A stretch of DNA of 64,000 nt from the NCBI RefSeq assembly GCF_003027925.1, contig NZ_PYPS01000039.1, forward strand, positions 1-64,000, given 5' to 3'. This DNA comes from Micromonospora sp. RP3T (GTDB lineage Bacteria; Actinomycetota; Actinomycetes; Mycobacteriales; Micromonosporaceae). This document shows positions 49,470-58,011 of this stretch, one piece after another (positions within the stretch are counted from its first letter, which is position 1; every line of letters starts with the position of its first letter). A program made the position numbers and the translations under genes. The notes below the pieces were generated by a model. The model was not told the DNA's origin. It was given only the letters and a program-made list of their open reading frames with translations, and did no database searches.

Positions 49470-49948
49470 GGTTGGGCGCCCGGCTCGGGCACCGGGCCGA
49501 AATCGCCGCCGGGTTCCCGACCGACGTGTTCGAACAGGGTGGGATCGGCGTGCACCTCGGCGGTGTGACGCCACTGGGTGAGCAGGACCGCAACCGGCGA
49601 CAGGTTCTCCAGCGAGGCAGCACCCTGCGCGGTCGTGGTCAGCTCGGCGAGCAACTGATCGACGTCCTCGTCGGGCAGGAAGGCCACCCAGGGCAGCGCT
49701 TCGCCCAACACGCGACGGACGACCACCGACGGCTCGGTACGCACCATGCCGGCCAACAACCGGGCGGTGAAGTCGACGACGACGGCGTCCCGTTCCAGCT
49801 GGTCGGCGCGAGTCAGCGCCAGGTCACCCGCACCCCGGCGGCGTAGCCGCAGGGCGCGTACCTTCTCCAGCCGGTCCGCAGTTGCGGCCGGATGGTGGAG
49901 GAATTCACTGAACGGAAGCTCTTCGTAGACCGCACCCACGAGCTCCAC
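49466..49948 (-). CDS. Antitoxin-like protein upstream of the broken toxin
   Basis: The 160-residue protein contains EELPFSEFLHHPAATADRLE, LRRRGAGDLALTRADQLERD and VAVLLTQWRHTAEVHADPTL. This resembles the proteins that precede RelE-like toxins in actinobacterial pairs. It is intact, while the toxin behind it is not, so it is now an orphan antitoxin. GTG 49948 is the start; the ribosome-binding site is weak. Confidence 0.65.
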   Translation of the reverse strand: MELVGAVYEELPFSEFLHHPAATADRLEKVRALRLRRRGAGDLALTRADQLERDAVVVDFTARLLAGMVRTEPSVVVRRVLGEALPWVAFLPDEDVDQLLAELTTTAQGAASLENLSPVAVLLTQWRHTAEVHADPTLFEHVGREPGGDFGPVPEPGAQP

Positions 49949-49975
49949 ACTACCGTGGAAGTCGCCTCGACGGTA

Positions 49976-51736
49976 TCACTCGTCCGGATGCCTGGACGGC
50001 GGCGCGGGCGTGGTCTCGCGGAGCAGGGCGGTCAGCCCGGCCCGCCGGGCGACCACCGTCAACCGGTCGCCGGCGTGCACCACCACGCGCGGATCGACCG
50101 ACCAGTCGCCCTTCTGCCCGGCCCGGGTGTGCGCCAGCAGGCGCACCTCGCCGGGGCGGGCCACCGCGCCGAGCGGACGCCCGTCCAGCGGCGAGCCGGC
50201 CACCACCGGCACCTCGGTGACCAGCAACGCGTGCCGGTCGACCGGAATGGTGGCGATCACCGCGCGGTCCAGCAGGGCCGCCGCGAACGACGGCGCGGCC
50301 AGGTAGGAGACGCTGCGCGAGATGCCGATGCCGAACGCCTGCTGGATCCGCTCGGCGAAGTCGCCGTCGAACAGCCGCAGCACCACCCGCAGGTCAGGGT
50401 CGAGGGACCGGGCGATCAGCGCGGCGCGCAGGTTCGCCCCGTCGTCGGTGGAGACCACCACCAGCGCCTGGCTGGTGTCGACCGAGGCGGAACGGAGCGT
50501 CTCCTCCAGGCCGGCGTCACCAACGATCACCGGCACCCCGAGCCGGTGCGCCAGCGCCGCGCCGCGCGCGTCCGGGTTCTTGTCGATGGCCACCACCTCG
50601 ACGCCGAAGTCGTGCAACTGGGCCATCACCCGGGTGCCGATGTTGCCCAGCCCGACCACCACCACGTGCCCGGAACGGTCCGGCTGGATCCGGCCGGTGT
50701 GCAGGGCCAGCCGGGCGTTGACGATGCCGTCGACCACGGCGGCCGTGATCAGCGGGATCAGCGCCAGCCCGGCCAGGTTCAGCACCACCTGCATGACCTG
50801 GGCGGCGACCGGCTTGTTGACGTCCGGGTCCTGGCCGCTGAGCGTGGTGACCAGGGTGAGGTAGAGCGCCTCACCCCAGGTGACCGCCGCCGCGCGGGCG
50901 TTCAGCCAGCCCAGCACCGCGATCACCCCGAGCAGCACCAGCACCGCGATGCCGATCTTGCGGGTGGCGAAGCTGCGGATCGCGCGGAGCAGCACCTCCA
51001 CCGGCTGCCGGCGTCGCCGGGCCCGCACCAGCCGGCGGGCGGCCAGCTCGGTGCCGGGCGGCCGGCCGGTCGCCTCGGCCAGCACCACGTCGGCCGTGGC
51101 CTCGTCGGCGGGCAGCACCCGGACCAGCTCCGGGTCGGTCGTGACGGCCAGGCCGCAGACCACGTCCTGCGGGCGTACGTCGGCGCGGCGGGCCACGTAG
51201 AGCGTCCGGCCGGCGTGCCGGAAGTGGGTCGGGGCCAGCTCGCCCAGCGCGGCGGCGACGAAGGCGGGCGCGGCCATCGACGCGTCGGAGAGCACCGCCG
51301 AGCCGGGGAAGAGCTGCCGCAGCCCGTCCGCCAGGTTGGTGTTGAACATCCGCGCCACCAGGCGCAGCCGGGGCTCGACCTCCTGGGCGCAGAGCGCGGC
51401 GTGCATGTTGCCCACGTCGTCCTGGTGCAGCAGGGCCAGGCCGTCCGCGTCGGCCAGCCCGGCCCGGCGGAACGTGGCCTCGTCGAGCCGGTCCGCCGCG
51501 ACCACGCGTACCCCGGGCACGTCCCGCCCGTCCGGGCCGTCGGAGCGGCGGCGCTCCGGCACCACGAGCGTGACCCGCACCTGACCGGCGGTCGGGCCGG
51601 CGCCGAGCAGCGCCCGGACCACCCAGTAGGCCAGCGGGTCGGAGCCGCAGACCACGAAGTGGGGGCGCTCGTCGTCGTTCGAGCGGAGCCGCCAACCGGT
51701 CGCGCGGCGCGCACGGTCGCGCAGGGGCTCGGCCAT
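49976..51736 (-). CDS. Ion-channel-like protein with two RCK (TrkA-N) domains
   Basis: The 586-residue protein has an N-terminal NAD-binding RCK region (HFVVCGSDPLAYWVVRALLG), two membrane helices around a pore-like loop (TWGEALYLTLVTTLSGQDPD, about residues 287-306), and a second RCK region with VVVVGLGNIGTRVMAQL and a TrkA-C-like end. The pore loop lacks the potassium-filter sequence TVGYG, having TTLSGQ instead, so ion selectivity is uncertain; it recalls CASTOR-type channels. ATG 51736 starts MAEPLRDRARR. Confidence 0.8.
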   Translation of the reverse strand: MAEPLRDRARRATGWRLRSNDDERPHFVVCGSDPLAYWVVRALLGAGPTAGQVRVTLVVPERRRSDGPDGRDVPGVRVVAADRLDEATFRRAGLADADGLALLHQDDVGNMHAALCAQEVEPRLRLVARMFNTNLADGLRQLFPGSAVLSDASMAAPAFVAAALGELAPTHFRHAGRTLYVARRADVRPQDVVCGLAVTTDPELVRVLPADEATADVVLAEATGRPPGTELAARRLVRARRRRQPVEVLLRAIRSFATRKIGIAVLVLLGVIAVLGWLNARAAAVTWGEALYLTLVTTLSGQDPDVNKPVAAQVMQVVLNLAGLALIPLITAAVVDGIVNARLALHTGRIQPDRSGHVVVVGLGNIGTRVMAQLHDFGVEVVAIDKNPDARGAALAHRLGVPVIVGDAGLEETLRSASVDTSQALVVVSTDDGANLRAALIARSLDPDLRVVLRLFDGDFAERIQQAFGIGISRSVSYLAAPSFAAALLDRAVIATIPVDRHALLVTEVPVVAGSPLDGRPLGAVARPGEVRLLAHTRAGQKGDWSVDPRVVVHAGDRLTVVARRAGLTALLRETTPAPPSRHPDE

Positions 51737-51823
51737 GCCCGGATCGTAGTCAGCCGCTCGCGGCACGCACAGCCCCTGCGATCTTGAAGGCATGGTGCCG
51801 CCGGGTACGGGTAGAGCACCGCC

Positions 51824-52306
51824 ATGCAGACGTTCCTGCCGTATCCGGACTTCCTGGCCAGCGCCCGGGCCCTGGACCAGAAGCGGCTGGGCAAGCAGCG
51901 CGTGGAGGCCATCCAGGTGCTGCGCGGGCTGACCCGCCCGGACTACGGCTGGCGCAACCACCCGGCGGTGAAGATGTGGGCCGGGTACGAGGAGGCGCTC
52001 ACCCGCTACGGGCTGGACATGTGCGCGGTGTGGTGCGAGCCGGGTCGGGCGGACACCTGCGCCGCCACGCTCGCCACCGACCTCGCCGCCGCCTGCGGCC
52101 TCACCACGATCCGGACCCAGGACGCGCTGGCCGCCACCGGTGACCTGCCGCCCTGGCTGGGCCGCGACGACCTGCACCGCAGCCATCGGTCGTCGTTGCT
52201 GCGCAAGGATCCCGCCCACTACGCGCCGCTCTTCCCCGCCGACACCCCGCCCGACCTGGACTACGTCTGGCCCCCTTCCGACCGCCCCCGCCACTGCCTG
52301 CCGTGA
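51824..52306 (+). CDS. Pyr_excise-like protein (MSMEG_6728 family)
   Basis: The 160-residue protein begins MQTFLPYPDFLASARALDQK, followed by RLGKQRVEAIQVLRGL, and has WRNHPAVKMWAGYEEAL: the pattern of a family related to T4 pyrimidine-dimer DNA glycosylase (endonuclease V). Whether it repairs UV damage is not established. ATG 51824 is the start. It is followed by two inverted 50-bp repeat elements. Confidence 0.8.
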   Translation: MQTFLPYPDFLASARALDQKRLGKQRVEAIQVLRGLTRPDYGWRNHPAVKMWAGYEEALTRYGLDMCAVWCEPGRADTCAATLATDLAAACGLTTIRTQDALAATGDLPPWLGRDDLHRSHRSSLLRKDPAHYAPLFPADTPPDLDYVWPPSDRPRHCLP

Positions 52307-52308
52307 AA

Positions 52309-52358
52309 GGCGGGGGCCCCGTTTAACGCATTCGGTAGAGGAAGGGGCCCCGCTTAAC
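52309..52358. repeat. 50-bp intergenic element, direct-repeat family, copy 2
   Basis: On the minus strand this is GTTAAGCGGGGCCCCTTCC, 12 bp (TCTACCGAATGC), then GTTAAACGGGGCCCCCGCC. It begins 3 bp after the stop of the preceding gene. It is inverted relative to copy 3. Confidence 0.9.
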
Positions 52359-52386
52359 ATCGCGGCCTGCGCACGGGCCCCGCCGT

Positions 52387-52436
52387 GTTAAGCGGGGGCC
52401 CCGCCACATCCGAATGCGTTAAACGGGGCCCCCGCC
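52387..52436. repeat. 50-bp intergenic element, direct-repeat family, copy 3
   Basis: GTTAAGCGGGGGCCCCGCC, 12 bp (ACATCCGAATGC), then GTTAAACGGGGCCCCCGCC on the plus strand. With copy 2 it makes a large inverted pair around a 28-bp loop that could fold as one long hairpin. Confidence 0.9.
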
Positions 52437-52452
52437 TTATCCCTCGGGCAGG

Positions 52453-54024
52453 ATGGGAGCACTGTTGAGCGGAGGGTGGGGCGTGGGGCTGTCGCAGAAG
52501 GTTGGTCGACTCATCGGCGTACGTGAGCACGTGGTGGACCCGGGCGGTGGTGGCGCGCCGCGCGTGCCGCGCCCGGCGTCGGCGCTGGTGGTGGGTGGTG
52601 GCATCGCCGGGATGTCGGCGGCGGTGGTGCTGGCCGAGCGCGGCGTGTCGGTGACCGTGCTGGAGGCCGCGCCGCACCTCGGCGGCCGGCTCGGCGCGTG
52701 GCCGGAGGCGCTGGCGGACGGCCCGCAGCAGAACGAGCACGGGTTCCACGCGTTCTTCCGGCAGTACTGGAACTGGCGCTCGATCCTGCGCCGCGTGGAC
52801 CCGACGCTGGGTTTCCTCAAGCCGATCCCGGGCTATCCGATCCTGTCCGCGCAGTGGCCGACCGAGGAGTTCGGCAAGTTGCCGCCGGCCCCGCCGGCCA
52901 ACCTGCTGGCGCTGCTGCTGCGCAGCCCGAGCCTGCGCCTGACGGACCTGCGCGCGATGGACCGGGACGCCGCGTTGCCGCTGCTCACCTACGACCCGGT
53001 GCGCACCTACGCGGAGTTCGACGAGCGGACCGCGGACGAGCTGCTCACCTCGCTGCGGCTGCCGGACCGCGCCCGCGCCATGCTGTTCGAGGTCTTCTCG
53101 CACTCGTTCTTCAACCACGAGGCGGAGATGTCGGCCGCCGAGATGATCGCCCAGTTCCACTTCTATCTGCTCGGCAACCCGGAAGGGCTCGCCTTCGACT
53201 GCCCGGACGAGGACTACGCGACGGCGATCTGGGAGCCGCTGACCCGGTACGTGGAGAAGCACGGCGGTCGGGTGCTGACCGGCACGCCGGCGGCCCGGCT
53301 GGACCGTACGCCGGAGGGCTGGCGGGTGACCGGCGCCGACGGCGACGGCTGGGAGGCCGGGCACGTCGTGCTCGCCGTCGACCCGCCGGCGCTGGCCGCG
53401 CTGGTCGACGCCTCCCCCGGCCTGGTCGCGACCGCGCCCGAGCTGGTGGCGCGGATGCCCGCGTTCGGCCGGCCCGGCCCGCCGTACGCGGTGGCGCGCT
53501 ACTGGATGAACGGGGACGTCAGCCGGGACCGGGCGGTGTTCAGCGGCGTCTCCCGCCAGCCCACGCTGGACTCGGTGACGCTGTACCACCGGCTGGAGGC
53601 CGAGCCGCGCCGCTGGGCGGAGCGCACCGGCGGTTCGGTGGTGGAGTTGCACGCGTACGCCTGCGAGCCGGACGTGCCCGCCGACGAGTTGGCCACCCGC
53701 ATGCTGCGGGAGCTGACCGCGCTCTGGCCGGAGGTGGCCGACCTGCGGGTGCGTGAGCTGCGCGCCCGGGTCGAGGCGCAGGCCCCGGCGTTCACCCCGG
53801 GCAGCCACGCCGGCCGGCCGGGGGTACGCACCGACGCCGAGGGGCTCTATCTGGCCGGGGACGGGATCCGGACCGAGTTCCCGAGCGCGTTGATGGAGCG
53901 TTCGGCGGCCACCGGGATCATCGCGGCGAACCACATCCTGCGGGCGGAGGGCGCGGCGGCCGAGCCGGTCCGCTCGATCCGTCCGCGCGGCCTGCTGGCG
54001 CGAACCACCGATAAGCGGTCATAA
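52453..54024 (+). CDS. FAD-dependent amine/carotenoid-type oxidoreductase
   Basis: The 523-residue protein has a Rossmann FAD motif (ALVVGGGIAGMSAAVVLAER, then VTVLEAAPHLGGRLG) and the C-terminal FAD site (GLYLAGDGIRTEFPSALMER). It resembles CrtI/CrtU-type desaturases and the oxidase part of isorenieratene synthase, without the aromatase part. No carotenoid genes lie beside it, so the substrate is uncertain. ATG 52453 is used; GTG 52483 has a better upstream GGAGG and may be the true start. Confidence 0.78.
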   Translation: MGALLSGGWGVGLSQKVGRLIGVREHVVDPGGGGAPRVPRPASALVVGGGIAGMSAAVVLAERGVSVTVLEAAPHLGGRLGAWPEALADGPQQNEHGFHAFFRQYWNWRSILRRVDPTLGFLKPIPGYPILSAQWPTEEFGKLPPAPPANLLALLLRSPSLRLTDLRAMDRDAALPLLTYDPVRTYAEFDERTADELLTSLRLPDRARAMLFEVFSHSFFNHEAEMSAAEMIAQFHFYLLGNPEGLAFDCPDEDYATAIWEPLTRYVEKHGGRVLTGTPAARLDRTPEGWRVTGADGDGWEAGHVVLAVDPPALAALVDASPGLVATAPELVARMPAFGRPGPPYAVARYWMNGDVSRDRAVFSGVSRQPTLDSVTLYHRLEAEPRRWAERTGGSVVELHAYACEPDVPADELATRMLRELTALWPEVADLRVRELRARVEAQAPAFTPGSHAGRPGVRTDAEGLYLAGDGIRTEFPSALMERSAATGIIAANHILRAEGAAAEPVRSIRPRGLLARTTDKRS

Positions 54025-54042
54025 AACGCATAAGGTCGGGCG

Positions 54043-55164
54043 GTGGACACCGCGACGCGGACGGAGGAGCGACGGGACGAGCGATCGGCAGTGGTCACCG
54101 CGCTGCGGCTCGGCTGGTCCATGGCGGACGTCTACCACCACGCGCGGACCGCCGACCTGGCCGAGGGCGTGGACCAGCCGGCGACCGCCCCCGCGAAGCT
54201 GTCCAACCTGACCGAGATGTCGGGGCGGCACCGGCTCGGCATGTACCTCGACGGTGTGGACGTGGCGCTGACCCGGATCGCCCCGCTCACCCTGGCGGCC
54301 GGCCGCGCGCTGCCGTCAACCGCCGCCGTCCGCCGCGCCACCGGAGCGGACCGCGCGCCGCTGCTGTTCGCGCTCGACGAGCTGAACGTCGACGTGCTGC
54401 GCTGGACGATGGCCACCGACCACCGGGTCGGCGTGGCGTACCGGCTCGGCCGTTCGCTCGCCGACACGGTCCGGCGCGGTGACGGCACCGAGCTGGTCCG
54501 GCGGTTCGGCGGGCGGCAGTTCCAGCTCAGCCGGTGGCTGGACGAGCTGGCCAGCGTGCTGCCGCCGTACTCGGCGGCGGTGGTGCGCCGCTCGCTGGCC
54601 GCCTGGACCACCGCCGTCGGTCGCGCCTCGGTCGGCGACCCGACCGAGGCCGGGCTCGCCGAGCTGGCCCGCGAGCTGCGCAACCAGGGCGACCTGTGGC
54701 AGGACGTGCTGACCGGCGGCCTGCATCCGCGGGACCTGCTGGACGAGGAGAACTGGGCGGTGGTGGCCCGGAACGTGATCATCCGGGACCGGAAGCTGGT
54801 GGTGCAGGCGGCCCGGGGCGTCTTCTGGCCGGTGCTGGCACCGCTGCTGGTGGTGCTGCTGGCGGTGGTCGGGGTCAGCGCCGCGGCGGCGGTCGGCTCC
54901 CCCACCACCCGGGCGGCGGTGGCGCTCGTCGGACTCGGGGCCGGGCTCACCGCGATCTGGCGGTCGATCTCCACCCCGACGCTGTCGGTGGCCGCCGAGG
55001 TGAACCGGCCGCTGCTGGAGAGCGAACTGGTGGCGCAGATGAGCGCCCGGATCGACCGCCCGCTCACCGCCGCCCGCCGGGCCGGCCGGGCCGGCCGGCA
55101 GCGACCGCCCTCCGACGGGAGATCGAAATACGTTGCCCGGGTCTCCGGCGTGGACCTACCGTGA
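54043..55164 (+). CDS. Hypothetical membrane protein
   Basis: The 373-residue protein is mostly soluble and helical, with two C-terminal membrane helices at about 265-305 (FWPVLAPLLVVLLAVVGVSA and then AVALVGLGAGLTAIW). The N-terminal part has an Arg/Glu-rich start. GTG 54043 lies 18 bp after the oxidoreductase stop. No family recognised; the topology resembles a cytosolic domain tethered to the membrane. Confidence 0.7.
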   Translation: MDTATRTEERRDERSAVVTALRLGWSMADVYHHARTADLAEGVDQPATAPAKLSNLTEMSGRHRLGMYLDGVDVALTRIAPLTLAAGRALPSTAAVRRATGADRAPLLFALDELNVDVLRWTMATDHRVGVAYRLGRSLADTVRRGDGTELVRRFGGRQFQLSRWLDELASVLPPYSAAVVRRSLAAWTTAVGRASVGDPTEAGLAELARELRNQGDLWQDVLTGGLHPRDLLDEENWAVVARNVIIRDRKLVVQAARGVFWPVLAPLLVVLLAVVGVSAAAAVGSPTTRAAVALVGLGAGLTAIWRSISTPTLSVAAEVNRPLLESELVAQMSARIDRPLTAARRAGRAGRQRPPSDGRSKYVARVSGVDLP

Positions 55165-55339
55165 ACGCGCAAGGTCAACCACCGCTCCGGGAGCCGTCCA
55201 TGTCGCTGCGACCCGCCACCACGACGACGTCGTGGCCGCTCGACGACGGCTGCCCATGGTCCGGAAGGCCCGACTGACGCGCACGTCGCGCGCCCACGTC
55301 GTCGCCGCACCACCGACCGATCGTGAAGGGAGAGCCCCG

Positions 55340-55780
55340 GTGGACGCCGTCCTCGTCATCAACGCCGACCTCGGCCCGCTGCACCGGGTCACCGTCCAGC
55401 ACGCGATCCGGATGCTCTGCCGCCGGGTCGCGGAGATCCACGAGTCCGAGCCGGACCGGCTCATCGGCGTCTTCCCGATGCCCCGGGTGGTCCGCCTCGT
55501 CCGGTACGTGGTGACGCGCTGGCGGTTCAGCGCCGGCCCGGCCTGGTCCCGGGCCGGGGTGCTGGCCCGCGACGGCCGACGGTGCGCCTACTGCGACCGC
55601 CCGGCCAGCACGGTCGACCACATCGTGCCCCGCTCCCGCGGCGGCCGGAACACCTGGGGGAACACCACCGCCGCCTGCTACGCGTGCAACCAGCGCAAGG
55701 GTGACCGGACCCCGGCCGAGGCGGGCATGCCGCTGCGGCAGGAGCCGGTGACGCCGAGCTGGGTCGCGCTGGCGCGGTGA
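55340..55780 (+). CDS. HNH endonuclease
   Basis: The 146-residue protein has a C-terminal HNH domain: zinc cysteines in RCAYCDRPAS and ACYACNQRKGDRTP, with the HNH core VDHIVPRSRGG ... NTWGN. These cut DNA, and stand-alone copies of this type are very common in actinomycetes with mostly unknown roles. GTG 55340 follows GAAGGGAG; earlier starts in the frame lack similarity. Confidence 0.88.
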   Translation: MDAVLVINADLGPLHRVTVQHAIRMLCRRVAEIHESEPDRLIGVFPMPRVVRLVRYVVTRWRFSAGPAWSRAGVLARDGRRCAYCDRPASTVDHIVPRSRGGRNTWGNTTAACYACNQRKGDRTPAEAGMPLRQEPVTPSWVALAR

Positions 55781-55863
55781 CGGACGGCCGGCGGGCACAG
55801 GGGGCGGCGCCGGGGGTACGCCTCCGGCGCGGCGCCCGCCGGCCCCGTCCGCCCCGGAGCCGC

Positions 55864-56472
55864 TCAGCGCGGCAAACCCTCGCGTTCCGTCGTGGGGTCG
55901 ACGGGATGCGCCCGCAGGAATGCCTCGGCCCGGCGCGCGTCGCGGAGAATCCACCAGCAGCCGATACCGAACATGACGCCGGTGATGCCGATCAGGGCCA
56001 GCCAGATCGGGGCGAGACTGAGCAGGGCCTGGCCGAGGTTCATCGTCAGCAGGCCACCGAACAACGGGACGAACCGCCGCTGGCGGACCATCTGCGCCGC
56101 GGTCGTGCGCAGCCAGGGCAGATCCTCCGGGGAGTCCACGACGTTGCGACGAACCGCCCGGCTCAGCTCATGGCGGCGACGCCGGCTCACCGCCCACAGC
56201 GGAGACTTCCGGTCGGCCCGATAGCTGCCGCTGCGGAACATCCGGATCAGCGCGACGACCTCGATCACCAAACCCAGCACCGCCAGGATCCCGCCGGTCA
56301 CCTCCAGCCAGCCCGGCGGATCCCCGCGCTCCAGCCAGCTCGCCGCAAAGCCCTCCGCCAGCAGCCCCACCAAGAACGACACCAGCGCGAAGGCCACGAT
56401 CACGCCGACGACCAGCAGCCGAACCCGTCGGTGCCCCCGCCGGATCTCCCGACCTTGCCCCGCATCGTCCAT
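55864..56472 (-). CDS. Hypothetical membrane protein, paralogue of the next gene
   Basis: The 202-residue protein has four helices in two pairs with a charged central loop (SPLWAVSRRRRHELSRAVRR) and a basic C-terminal tail (RDARRAEAFLRAHPVD). The same layout occurs in the adjacent gene at 56539 (SPLWAMGMRERSRLVKQVRR; RDARRAATYLRHHPAD), so they are tandem duplicates. ATG 56472 follows GGGGGAT. Function unknown. Confidence 0.75.
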   Translation of the reverse strand: MDDAGQGREIRRGHRRVRLLVVGVIVAFALVSFLVGLLAEGFAASWLERGDPPGWLEVTGGILAVLGLVIEVVALIRMFRSGSYRADRKSPLWAVSRRRRHELSRAVRRNVVDSPEDLPWLRTTAAQMVRQRRFVPLFGGLLTMNLGQALLSLAPIWLALIGITGVMFGIGCWWILRDARRAEAFLRAHPVDPTTEREGLPR

Positions 56473-56490
56473 CTGATCCCCCAAAGTGAG

Positions 56491-56540
56491 AGATCTTGGA
56501 AGGAAACGGCCCTCGGAGGGGCCGAAATATTCCAAGATCT
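56491..56540. repeat. 50-bp palindrome, AGATCTTGG family, copy 3
   Basis: AGATCTTGGAAGGAAACGGC and GCCGAAATATTCCAAGATCT pair with a few mismatches around CCTCGGAGGG. It sits between the two tandem membrane paralogues; the last two bases are part of the TAG stop codon of the upstream one. Confidence 0.9.
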
Positions 56541-57117
56541 AGTGCAGGTCGGCCGGGTGGTGACGCAGGTACGTCGCCGCGCGGCGGGCGTCCCGGTGGA
56601 CCTGCCAGCCGGCCAACGCGAACAGCGCCGCCACCAGGCCGAAGACGACCAGCGCCACGGGCGAGGCGAACCGGGCCAACGCCTGCCCGAGGTTGACCAC
56701 CACGAGCCCGACCGCGAGCGTCGCCCACCAGCCACCGTCCACCATCTGGCGGGCGACCATGGTGAGCGTCGACGGGTCGGCGTCGACGTCGCCGCGCCGC
56801 ACCTGCTTGACCAGCCGGGACCGCTCCCGCATGCCCATCGCCCACAGCGGGGACTGCCGGCGGGACCGGAGCCGCCCTCGCCGGGCGGCCCACACCAGCG
56901 CGCCGACCTCGACCAGCAGGCCGAGGGCGGTGACCACGAACCCGGCGGTCGCCGCCCACTCCGGCGTCCGTCCCTGCGGCCAGGACGGCAGGTTGCCGTC
57001 GTTCACCTGCCGGGCGATCAGCACGCCGAGCACACCGCCCAGCAGCGGCACGCCGAGCATGCTCCAGAAGAACCGCCGGCGTCCGCGCCGGATCTCCCGC
57101 CGCTCCGCACCGTCCAT
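56539..57117 (-). CDS. Hypothetical membrane protein, paralogue of the neighbour
   Basis: The 192-residue protein matches the downstream neighbour in helix layout and in the loop and tail motifs given there. It starts at ATG 57117 (MDGAERREIRRGRRR; the neighbour has MDDAGQGREIRRGHRR). The stop codon overlaps the end of a 50-bp palindrome, so the repeat entered exactly at the gene end. Confidence 0.75.
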   Translation of the reverse strand: MDGAERREIRRGRRRFFWSMLGVPLLGGVLGVLIARQVNDGNLPSWPQGRTPEWAATAGFVVTALGLLVEVGALVWAARRGRLRSRRQSPLWAMGMRERSRLVKQVRRGDVDADPSTLTMVARQMVDGGWWATLAVGLVVVNLGQALARFASPVALVVFGLVAALFALAGWQVHRDARRAATYLRHHPADLH

Positions 57118-57177
57118 CGTGGCCCCCCGTTCGACGGCTCGGGACGTACCCGAAAAGGGCGGCCGGTCAAACGGCGG

Positions 57178-57936
57178 TCAGCGAGGGGCCCAGCCGAAGC
57201 GCGGCGGCCGGCGTTCGTTGGCCGCCGCCACCCCCTCGCGGGCCTCGCCGCTGTCCCGCACCTGCGCGTGCCACCAGGCGATCCGGTCAGCGTCGGCGCG
57301 CCCGTCGATGATCTCCTTGGCGGCGGTCACGGTGAGCCGGGAGCGCCCGGCCACGGTGGCGGTCAGCGCCGCCACCCGGTCGGCGAGCGCGGCGGCCGGC
57401 AGCACCTCGTCGACCAGGCCGATCCGAAGCGCCCGCTCGGCGTCGACGAGGTCGCCGGTGAACAGCAGGTGCTTGGCGGCGGACGGCCCGACCAGGCCGG
57501 CCAGCCGGCGGGTGGTCGGCGTGGGATAGACCAGGCCGAGCCGCGCCGGCGGTACGCCGAATCGGGCGTCCGCCGCGGCCAGCCGCAGGTCGCAGGCGAC
57601 GGCGAGCTGGCAGCCGCCGCCGACGCAGGCGCCCTCGATCGCGGCGACGGTGGGGCGGCCGAACGCGGCGAGCCGTTCCTCGGCGGCCACCGCGATGCTG
57701 TGGTCGCCGGCGGCCAGCAGCTCGTCCAGGTCGCCGAGGTCGGCGCCGGCGCAGAACGTGCCGGCCGCGCCGGTGAGCACCAGCACCCGGACCGCCGGGT
57801 CCGCCTCCAGGCCGTCGAGCAGCACCGGGAGCTGCCGCCACATGGCGGGGGTCATGGCGTTGCGCCGGGCCGGGTTCCGGATCACCACGGTCGCCACCGG
57901 GCCGTCCACCGTGACGGTCAACTCCGCGTCGGACAT
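57178..57936 (-). CDS. Enoyl-CoA hydratase/isomerase family protein
   Basis: The 252-residue crotonase-family protein has the oxyanion segments GAAGTFCAGADLGDL and IEGACVGGGCQLAVACDLRL. One catalytic Glu position (usually G-G-G-x-E) reads GGGCQ, so hydratase activity is questionable, while the second site reads ARLGLVYP. It may be an isomerase or a different crotonase. ATG 57936. No fatty-acid operon around it. Confidence 0.85.
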   Translation of the reverse strand: MSDAELTVTVDGPVATVVIRNPARRNAMTPAMWRQLPVLLDGLEADPAVRVLVLTGAAGTFCAGADLGDLDELLAAGDHSIAVAAEERLAAFGRPTVAAIEGACVGGGCQLAVACDLRLAAADARFGVPPARLGLVYPTPTTRRLAGLVGPSAAKHLLFTGDLVDAERALRIGLVDEVLPAAALADRVAALTATVAGRSRLTVTAAKEIIDGRADADRIAWWHAQVRDSGEAREGVAAANERRPPRFGWAPR

Positions 57937-58011
57937 GGTGCGACCGTAACGGGCGGAGCCCGGCGACCACCCGCGTGGGGTGGCCGCCGGGCCCCTGGTC
58001 GGGCGGTCAGG

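Noticed and set aside
52309..52436. CRISPR array or insertion-sequence ends
   Set aside because: There are only two units, they are inverted to each other, and no transposase or cas gene is present.
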